From: Acidobacteriota bacterium
GTDB lineage: Bacteria; Acidobacteriota; Polarisedimenticolia; Polarisedimenticolales; Polarisedimenticolaceae
Assembly (NCBI GenBank): GCA_011773795.1
Contig: WVWW01000124.1
Span: 20,848 to 39,401 of the forward strand
Direction of reading: 5' to 3'
DNA: 18,554 bases
Below are positions 13,765-18,554 of this stretch, piece by piece (the first letter of the stretch is position 1; each line of letters opens with the position of its first letter). The position numbers and the translations under genes are program-made. Below the pieces are notes generated by a model. It was given only the letters and a program-made list of their open reading frames with translations. It ran no database searches and was not told the origin of the DNA.

Positions 13765-15112
13765 GCAATTCGTGGTCGTGCTGTCCGTGGTCGCAACCGT
13801 GGTTTGCTTCGTGCCCGTTTCGGCGGGCGAAAACGACCAGCGGATCGAGAAGCTCGAACAGGAGGTGCAGGCGCTGAAGGAGGCGCTCGATGCCGCCACA
13901 ACCGGCGGTGCGGACGCGACCGGTCTTGGAGAGATCGAACGCCGCATCGAGATCCTCGCCAACGAGCTGGAGTCCTTACGCATCGGCAAGGCCGCCGTCC
14001 GCGCCGAGGAGAGCGTCTACGGACTCGGCCCGGCGGCGTCCAAAGTCTATCGAGGGCAGCAGGGTGTCTCGATCGGCGGCTACGGCGAAATGCTGTATCG
14101 GAACTTCGACTCGACCCTCGAGGACGGCACCCCGAACTCGAGTACCGACGAACTGGATTTCCTGCGCGCGATCGTCTACTTCGGCTACAAGTTCAACGAC
14201 CGGTTCGTGTTCAACTCGGAGATCGAGTTCGAGCACGCCTCCACCGGCGAGAGCGGCTCGGTCTCGGTCGAGTTCGCCTACATCGACTACCTCGCTCGCG
14301 AAGCCCTCAACGTGCGTGCGGGCTTGCTGTTGCTTCCGATGGGCCTGGTCAACGAATTGCATGAACCCACGGTCTTCCTCGGCGCGACGCGCCCCGTGAC
14401 CGAAACCCGCATCATCCCGTCGACCTGGCGCGAGAGCGGAGCGGGCATCTTCGGGGACGTCGGGCCTTTTGCCTACCGTACCTACGTGGTCAACGGACTG
14501 GATGCCTCCGACTTCGGCGCTTCGGGGCTGCGCGGCGGACGCCAGAAGGGTTCCAAGGCGAAGGCCGAGGATTTCGCCTGGACGGGACGCCTGGACTACG
14601 TCGGCAAGCCGGGACTCGTCGCCGGCGTTTCCGGCTACTTCGGCGACTCTGGGCAGGATCTGTCCGACCTTGCGGGCAGCATCGGCGTTTCCACGACTAT
14701 CATCGAAGGTCACGTCGACTGGCGCTGGAAGGGGCTGGACCTGCGCGCGCTGCACGCCCGGGCCGAGTTGGACGACGTGACGCGGCTCAACAACGCGCTC
14801 GCGCTGACCGGAAGCGACTCGATCGGTGAGGAGATGACCGGCACCTACATTCAGGCAGGTTACGACGTGCTCACGCGCCGCAAGGGCAACGGGCAACTGA
14901 CGCCGTTCGTGCGCTGGGAGAGCGTCGCCACCCAGGACGAGGTGCCGGCCGGATTCGCGATCGACCCGGCGACGGACATGCAGATCGTCACGCTCGGAAT
15001 CGACTACAAACCCATACCGCAGGTCGTGATCAAGCTGGACTTCCAGGACACCAGCAACGACGCGAACACCGGTTTCAAACAGGTCAACGTCGGGATGGGT
15101 TATGTCTTCTGA
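13748..15112 (+). CDS. Porin-like outer-membrane beta-barrel protein with N-terminal coiled coil
   Basis: 454 residues from GTG 13748 (AGGAG six bases upstream), overlapping apbE by 17 bases. The signal peptide is about residues 1-26 (ends VPVSAG). Then comes a coiled-coil stretch, about 29-90 (RIEKLEQEVQALKEAL and EIERRIEILANELESL), which would sit in the periplasm. From about 107 (GVSIGGYGEMLYRNF) the protein is a series of alternating amphipathic strands and ends GMGYVF, with the terminal Phe typical of Bam-assembled barrels. Size and layout resemble phosphate-selective porin O/P-type proteins, but the solute is unknown. Its position between apbE and the flavoprotein gene suggests it lets a substrate or electron acceptor reach the periplasmic flavin (inference). 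It overlaps the next gene by 11 bases. Confidence 0.85.
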   Translation: MFQGTRQFVVVLSVVATVVCFVPVSAGENDQRIEKLEQEVQALKEALDAATTGGADATGLGEIERRIEILANELESLRIGKAAVRAEESVYGLGPAASKVYRGQQGVSIGGYGEMLYRNFDSTLEDGTPNSSTDELDFLRAIVYFGYKFNDRFVFNSEIEFEHASTGESGSVSVEFAYIDYLAREALNVRAGLLLLPMGLVNELHEPTVFLGATRPVTETRIIPSTWRESGAGIFGDVGPFAYRTYVVNGLDASDFGASGLRGGRQKGSKAKAEDFAWTGRLDYVGKPGLVAGVSGYFGDSGQDLSDLAGSIGVSTTIIEGHVDWRWKGLDLRALHARAELDDVTRLNNALALTGSDSIGEEMTGTYIQAGYDVLTRRKGNGQLTPFVRWESVATQDEVPAGFAIDPATDMQIVTLGIDYKPIPQVVIKLDFQDTSNDANTGFKQVNVGMGYVF

Positions 15113-15656
15113 TTTCTTCCAGCGGTGGGCGCTGGTTTGCGCGATCGTGTTTTTCACGGTCGCGCCGGCCGGCGCCAAGGTCCTCGTCACGGTCGAGGAA
15201 GCTCTGGCTTCAGCGTTTCCCGACAGCGAGGTCACGCGTCAGACGGTCTTCCTCACCGAGACGGAGCTCTCCGCAGCGACCGAGCTCGCCGGGAAGGCCG
15301 TCGAGCGTGCCCTGACGGTTCGTTACGTGGCCCATCGCGAGGGAAGCGTCGTCGGTACCGCGTACTTCGACGTTCATCGCGTGCGCACGCTGGAAGAAAC
15401 GTTGCTGGTCGTCGTCCAGCCGGACGGTACCGTCGGGCGCGTCGAGGTCGTCTCGTTCGACGAGCCGCTGGACTACCTGCCGCGCGACGGTTGGTACCGG
15501 CAGTTCGACGGGCGCCCGCTCGACGACGACCTCGACCTCGACCGCGCGATCCGCTCGGTCAGCGGGGCGACGTTGACCGCGGTCGCGACCACCGCGGCGA
15601 CACGTCGCGTCCTCGCCGTACACCGCATCCTCGAGAAACGGGATCCCGCACCGTGA
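15102..15656 (+). CDS. Periplasmic FMN-binding domain protein, covalent-flavin acceptor
   Basis: 184 residues. The signal peptide is about 1-25 (ALVCAIVFFTVAPAGA). The mature part is an FMN-binding domain with a first half of predicted alpha/beta character (VTVEEALASAFPDSEV) and the late SGATLT motif at residues 154-159. ApbE attaches FMN to the Thr of S/T-GAT motifs, here Thr157; the ApbE gene is two genes upstream. The preceding DRAIRSV and following TAATRRV helices fit the family (compare NqrC and RnfG). There is no lipobox and no membrane anchor beyond the signal peptide, so it is probably soluble in the periplasm and could shuttle electrons. ATG 15102 overlaps the porin stop by 11 bases; its own stop overlaps the next start as GTGA. 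Confidence 0.9.
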   Translation: MSSDFFQRWALVCAIVFFTVAPAGAKVLVTVEEALASAFPDSEVTRQTVFLTETELSAATELAGKAVERALTVRYVAHREGSVVGTAYFDVHRVRTLEETLLVVVQPDGTVGRVEVVSFDEPLDYLPRDGWYRQFDGRPLDDDLDLDRAIRSVSGATLTAVATTAATRRVLAVHRILEKRDPAP

Positions 15657-16093
15657 ACCGCTGGGAGGCCGGGACGTTGTACGTGGCGAATCTGCTGGTC
15701 GGCGGTACGGGAATCGTCTACGCGCTGATGCGCTACCTGATGGAGCCTGCGGACGAGTGGGCCGTCGTCAACCACCCGTGGCAACCGCACGTCCAGCACC
15801 TGCACATCCTCGTCGCCCCGTTACTCGTCTTCGCCTGCGGGCTGATCTGGCGCGGGCACGTGGCGAACAAGCTCCGCAACGGAAACGGTAACGGAAACGG
15901 TCGCCGCAGCGGCCCGGGGTTGCTGCTCGCCCTGGCGCCGATGGTCGCCTCCGGCTACCTGATCCAGACCACGGTGGCGGAATCCTGGAGGCAGGTGTGG
16001 ACCGTCCTGCATCTCGTCTCGTCGGGTATCTGGGTCGTCGTCTTCGTCGGCCACCTGCGCGGCCAGCTGATGGAGCGGATTCGTGCGCGTTAG
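15653..16093 (+). CDS. Four-helix membrane protein, possible di-heme b-type cytochrome
   Basis: 146 residues from GTG 15653, overlapping the FMN-protein stop by four bases. Four hydrophobic segments lie at about 8-30, 51-69, 88-108 and 115-134. The His residues are suggestive. His120 and His134 lie 14 apart in helix 4, the H-x13-H spacing of cytochrome b. Helix 2 carries His51 at its start and His69 at its end. Helices 2 and 4 run the same way, so 51/120 and 69/134 could each hold a heme near opposite membrane faces. More His residues (41, 46, 49) lie in the loop before helix 2. The loop between helices 2 and 3 has an NGNGNGNG run. This would suit a quinol- or heme-based donor to the periplasmic flavoprotein; DUF4405-like cytochromes are known in flavinylation clusters. 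The family call is tentative. Confidence 0.65.
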   Translation: MNRWEAGTLYVANLLVGGTGIVYALMRYLMEPADEWAVVNHPWQPHVQHLHILVAPLLVFACGLIWRGHVANKLRNGNGNGNGRRSGPGLLLALAPMVASGYLIQTTVAESWRQVWTVLHLVSSGIWVVVFVGHLRGQLMERIRAR

Positions 16094-16124
16094 CTCCGGA
16101 GGCCGCCTGCGATAGAGAGCCCGG

Positions 16125-16901
16125 CTAAAGACCGGCGATTCCCCGCAGCAGCACGCCCGTGACGTAGGCGATCACCGCGGCGAGCCCACCCACACCCAGC
16201 GTTACCAGACCGCCACGCCACCAGGCCTGATCGACGAAGCGGCTTTTCAGCGCCCCGACGATGAAGAATGCCACGCCGGTCATGACGGTGCTGAGCGCGA
16301 AGGCGAGATCGATGTCGAGATCGCGATCGAGGTAACGGTAGGCGAAGGCGAGCAGGGGGATCGCGCCGACGACGACGAACGCCCAGAAAGTCGTCCACCC
16401 GGCACGGAAGGGATTCGGCCCGACGAGCGAGACGCCGTGCTCGTCGGTCAGCATCGTGTCGACCCAGCGGTCCACGTCGGCGGTAATCGTCTCGACCGCA
16501 CGCTCGAGGTCTTCACCCTCGAACCCCTTCGCGGCGAAGATCTGCCGGATCTCCTCGCGCTCGCCGTGGGGGTGAAGCTTGATGTGCTCGAGCTCCGCGC
16601 GGCGCAGCTTTTGGCGCCGCTCGTCCTCGGCGTTGGTGCCCAGGTAGTTGCTCACCGCCATGGAGAAACCGTCGGCGAGCAAGTTGGCGAGGCCGAGGAT
16701 CAGGATCACGCCCGTGGAGAGCCCCGCTCCCATCACGCCCGCGACGACGGCGAACGTCGTCACGGTCCCGTCGATCGCGCCGTAGACCCAGTCGCTGAGG
16801 TAGCTGTGCAGTGGCCCGTCGGCAAGGCGCTGCTCGATGGCTTCCCGCGTATGCTCCGCCCTGAGAGACTCGGACGGATTGCCCGGTTCGTCGGTACGCA
16901 C
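16125..16901 (-). CDS. VIT1/CCC1-family iron/manganese transporter
   Basis: 258 residues. The vacuolar iron transporter family moves Fe(II) or Mn(II) out of the cytoplasm in exchange for protons. The first helix carries the signature DWVYGAIDGTVTTFAVVAG with Asp44. The second carries LANLLADGFSMAVSNYLGT with Asp77. Between helices 2 and 3 lies a charged, Glu/His-rich cytoplasmic domain (about 90-160, e.g. EDERRQKLRRAELEHIKLHP) equivalent to the metal-binding domain of VIT1, and three more helices follow. The GTG at 16901 follows a TATAAT box by six bases and lacks a Shine-Dalgarno, so the mRNA is probably leaderless. It converges on the flavin/heme operon (31 bases between stops), next to an iron-type DtxR regulator; this suits iron detoxification, but co-regulation is inferred. 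Confidence 0.92.
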   Translation of the reverse strand: MRTDEPGNPSESLRAEHTREAIEQRLADGPLHSYLSDWVYGAIDGTVTTFAVVAGVMGAGLSTGVILILGLANLLADGFSMAVSNYLGTNAEDERRQKLRRAELEHIKLHPHGEREEIRQIFAAKGFEGEDLERAVETITADVDRWVDTMLTDEHGVSLVGPNPFRAGWTTFWAFVVVGAIPLLAFAYRYLDRDLDIDLAFALSTVMTGVAFFIVGALKSRFVDQAWWRGGLVTLGVGGLAAVIAYVTGVLLRGIAGL

Positions 16902-16907
16902 GCCGCG

Positions 16908-16913
16908 ATTATA
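16908..16913 (-). promoter_or_regulatory. Perfect -10 box of the VIT-family gene
   Basis: The minus strand reads TATAAT, followed by six bases and then the GTG start. This geometry predicts a transcription start at the first base of the start codon. No good -35 match is seen 16-18 bases upstream. Confidence 0.55.
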
Positions 16914-16916
16914 TGT

Positions 16917-16925
16917 TGCTAAACT
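16917..16925 (+). promoter_or_regulatory. Possible extended -10 box for the DUF2007-rtcB transcript
   Basis: TGC-TAAACT is an extended -10 type sequence on the plus strand, starting four bases beyond the divergent TATAAT of the VIT gene. The predicted start near 16932 leaves a short leader containing GGGGAGG before the ATG at 16951. Confidence 0.4.
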
Positions 16926-16950
16926 AGAGGTAGCAGGGGAGGAAATGGTC

Positions 16951-17175
16951 ATGACCGACCTCGAGATGACACCGATCCTCAAAACTCACGACCAGGGCTT
17001 GCTCGCGGTGATCGAGAGTGTCCTGAACGGCGCCGAGATCCCGTACTTCGTGCGCGGCGCCGAGGCGGCGGGCTTGCTGCCGCTCAACGCGACGATCGTC
17101 GTCCCGGCCGCGTTCGCCGAGCAAGCTTCCAAACTGTTGAAGGAAGCGCAGGAAGCCCACGAGCCGGTGGAGTAG
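16951..17175 (+). CDS. DUF2007-like small protein
   Basis: 74 residues. The pattern ILKTHDQGLLAVIESVLNGAEIPYFVRG followed by IVVPAAFAEQASKLLKEA matches the DUF2007 (putative signal-transducing protein) fold, a small ACT/ferredoxin-like alpha-beta domain similar to the PII-like group, whose molecular role is not settled. The start is ATG 16951, eight bases after GGGGAGG; the in-frame ATG at 16945 is too close to that site. It diverges from the VIT-type gene and lies 12 bases before rtcB, suggesting co-transcription with rtcB. Confidence 0.85.
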   Translation: MTDLEMTPILKTHDQGLLAVIESVLNGAEIPYFVRGAEAAGLLPLNATIVVPAAFAEQASKLLKEAQEAHEPVE

Positions 17176-17187
17176 CCGGGGAAGCGG

Positions 17188-18354
17188 GTGAGCGCGCCTT
17201 ACCGCCAATGGGGTGAGGACCTCGAGCCGCAGTCCGTGCGGCAGCTACAGAACGCGTGCAAACTGCCGATCGCCGTCCGCGGGGCGTTGATGCCGGACGC
17301 GCATCTCGGCTACGGCCTGCCCATCGGCGGTGTGCTGGCCACGCGCAACGCGGTGATCCCTTACGCCGTGGGCGTCGACATCGCCTGCCGGGTCAAGATG
17401 ACCGTGCTGGACCTTCCGGTCGACATGCCCGACCGCAACGACCGACCGCTGATCGAGGCCATCCACACCGAGACACGCTTCGGTATCGGCGCGGCGTTCA
17501 GGAAGGAACGCCGCGTCCATCCCGTCCTGGACGAGGACTGGGACTTCACCAAGTTGACGGCCGGCCTGCGGGACAAGGCCTGGGCGCAGCTCGGAACCAG
17601 CGGCAGCGGCAACCACTTCGTCGAGTTCGGGCAGCTCGATATCGACAACGACGCGCTGGGTCTCGAGCCGGGACGGTACCTTGCCCTGCTGAGCCACAGC
17701 GGCAGCCGCGGCGCCGGGGCCACGATCGCCGGCTATTACTCGCGGTTGGCGATGAAGCAGCACCCAGAGTTGCCGAGGGAACTCAAGCACCTCGCCTGGC
17801 TCGACCTCGACACCGAGGAGGGTCACGACTACTGGCGCTCGATGGAGCTGATGGGCAAGTACGCCGCGGCGAACCACGCCTGCATCCACCGCCACATGGC
17901 CGCACACCTCGGCGCGGAAGTGCTGCTCGACCTGGAGAACCATCACAATTTTGCCTGGCGGGAGATACACGACGGCGAGGACGTGATCGTGCATCGCAAA
18001 GGCGCGACCCCGGCCGGTGTGGGAGTGTTGGGGATCATCCCCGGCTCGATGGCCACCTCGACCTACATCGTGCGCGGGAAGGGCAACGACGAGTCGATGC
18101 ATTCGGCCGCCCACGGCGCCGGGCGCGTGATGAGCCGGACCCAGGCGAAGAAGACGCTGCACTGGCGGGACGCCAACGAGCAACTGGCCGCCAAGGGCGT
18201 CAAGCTGCTCTCGGCCGGTCTCGACGAGGTGCCCGCGGTCTACAAGGACATCGACGAGGTGATGGCGGCCCAGAGCGATCTGGTCGAGCCGTTGGCCCGG
18301 TTCCAACCGCGTATCGTCAAAATGGCTCCCCCGGGGGAGCGCCCCGAGGACTGA
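17188..18354 (+). CDS. rtcB: RtcB-family RNA-splicing ligase
   Basis: GTP- and Mn-dependent ligase that joins RNA 2',3'-cyclic phosphate or 3'-phosphate ends to 5'-OH ends, acting in RNA repair or tRNA splicing; cytoplasmic. 388 residues, close to bacterial RtcB length. Metal and active-site motifs in order: MPDAHLGYGLPIGGV, VGVDIACR (Asp64, Cys67), TSGSGNHFVEF (His143), LSHSGSRG (His170), ENHHNFAW (His253), IIPGSMATSTYIVRGKGN, and HGAGR with His309 as the expected guanylylated residue. All key residues are present. The GTG at 17188 is used (GGGGAAG nearby). The archease activator and RtcA cyclase often found with RtcB are not in this window. Divergent N-terminal wording (PYRQWGEDLEPQSVRQL) suggests a less-studied RtcB subtype. 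Confidence 0.95.
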   Translation: MSAPYRQWGEDLEPQSVRQLQNACKLPIAVRGALMPDAHLGYGLPIGGVLATRNAVIPYAVGVDIACRVKMTVLDLPVDMPDRNDRPLIEAIHTETRFGIGAAFRKERRVHPVLDEDWDFTKLTAGLRDKAWAQLGTSGSGNHFVEFGQLDIDNDALGLEPGRYLALLSHSGSRGAGATIAGYYSRLAMKQHPELPRELKHLAWLDLDTEEGHDYWRSMELMGKYAAANHACIHRHMAAHLGAEVLLDLENHHNFAWREIHDGEDVIVHRKGATPAGVGVLGIIPGSMATSTYIVRGKGNDESMHSAAHGAGRVMSRTQAKKTLHWRDANEQLAAKGVKLLSAGLDEVPAVYKDIDEVMAAQSDLVEPLARFQPRIVKMAPPGERPED

Positions 18355-18359
18355 GCACG

Positions 18360-18554
18360 ATGGATTTCGACACCCTCGACCGTGCGATCTCGACGTTCAT
18401 GAGGCGTTGGGGCACGCTCGCACTGCGGCTCTCACTCGGCGTCATCTTCATCTGGTTCGGCATCCTCAAACCCCTCGGTCTTTCCGCGGCGGCGCCGCTA
18501 GTGCTCGCAACGGTCGCCTGGCTGCCCTTGCTCGACGCGTCGACGTGGGTCAGC
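18360..18554 (+). CDS. DoxX/YkgB-like membrane protein, N-terminal part (cut by window edge)
   Basis: 65 codons from ATG 18360, five bases after the rtcB stop; the rest lies beyond the window. The segment ALRLSLGVIFIWFGILKPLG, followed by AAAPLV and TVAWLP, resembles the first helix and loop of YkgB/DUF417 proteins of the DoxX-like superfamily, small four-helix membrane proteins of uncertain function. Probably co-transcribed with rtcB. The family call rests on one helix and its flank. Confidence 0.6.
   Translation, partial: MDFDTLDRAISTFMRRWGTLALRLSLGVIFIWFGILKPLGLSAAAPLVLATVAWLPLLDASTWVS

Noticed and set aside
13976..15235. Long open frame (419 codons) on the minus strand opposite the porin and FMN-protein genes
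   Set aside because: Composition is that of a GC-rich antisense shadow; the plus strand carries clear signal peptides, barrel strands and the SGAT motif.
15885..15901. Short tandem repeat encoding NGNGNGNG as a possible phase-variation tract
   Set aside because: Units are six bases and in frame, so length change would not shift the frame; best read as a flexible loop.
16094..16140. CTCCGGAG and CCGG-CTAAAGA-CCGG as a bidirectional terminator between the cytochrome-like and VIT genes
   Set aside because: Stems are only about four base pairs and have no flanking T-runs; not strong enough to call.
16902..16982. Upstream extension of the VIT-family gene (27 more codons)
   Set aside because: It overlaps the perfect TATAAT box and the divergent DUF2007 start; the GTG at 16901 fits the family's N-terminus.
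17245..18306. 353-codon minus-strand frame opposite rtcB
   Set aside because: Antisense shadow of a fully conserved RtcB.

Overview
This is a GC-rich bacterial chromosomal window of ordinary, densely packed genes. It has no rRNA, tRNA, CRISPR array or complete transposon. The cell is Gram-negative: the window carries apolipoprotein N-acyltransferase (Lnt), an ArnT-type glycosyltransferase, a beta-barrel porin ending in Phe, and an AmgK/MurU-like pair of the kind used in peptidoglycan recycling. The mix suggests an environmental diderm such as Acidobacteriota or Myxococcota, but this is inference from gene content and protein style; I cannot place it firmly. GTG and TTG starts are frequent, and several genes seem to be read from leaderless mRNAs.

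Layout. 1-3072: folC (partial, minus) diverges from an ArnT-like glycosyltransferase, followed by accD. 3073-3279: a short non-coding stretch with a REP/MITE-like palindrome touching the accD stop codon and a second stem-loop. 3280-4559 (minus): a PduO-type cobalamin adenosyltransferase behind an atypical response regulator whose phospho-acceptor Asp is Glu. 4716-7274 (plus): a TldD metalloprotease and a very divergent TldE/PmbA-like partner. 7288-9913 (minus): a three-gene operon, CYTH protein -> MurU-like nucleotidyltransferase -> AmgK-like sugar kinase. 9951-12160 (plus): a possible 17-codon leader ORF, lnt, and two small membrane proteins.

12015-16901 is the most interesting part. A DtxR-family regulator with an iron-type metal site diverges across an AT-rich control region from a tightly coupled set: apbE (FMN transferase), a porin-like outer-membrane protein with a coiled coil, a periplasmic FMN-binding protein with the SGAT flavinylation motif, and a four-helix membrane protein whose histidines are placed as for two b-type hemes. 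A convergent VIT1/CCC1-type iron/manganese transporter follows. Together they look like a metal-controlled electron route from quinone or another inner-membrane donor, through heme and covalently bound flavin, towards the outer membrane. ApbE matures the flavoprotein. The parts belong to known families; the particular combination with DtxR, a porin and VIT is the main candidate for a poorly described system.

16951-18554: a DUF2007 protein, an RtcB RNA ligase, and the start of a DoxX/YkgB-like membrane protein that runs off the window. No stretch longer than 300 bases lacks a gene.
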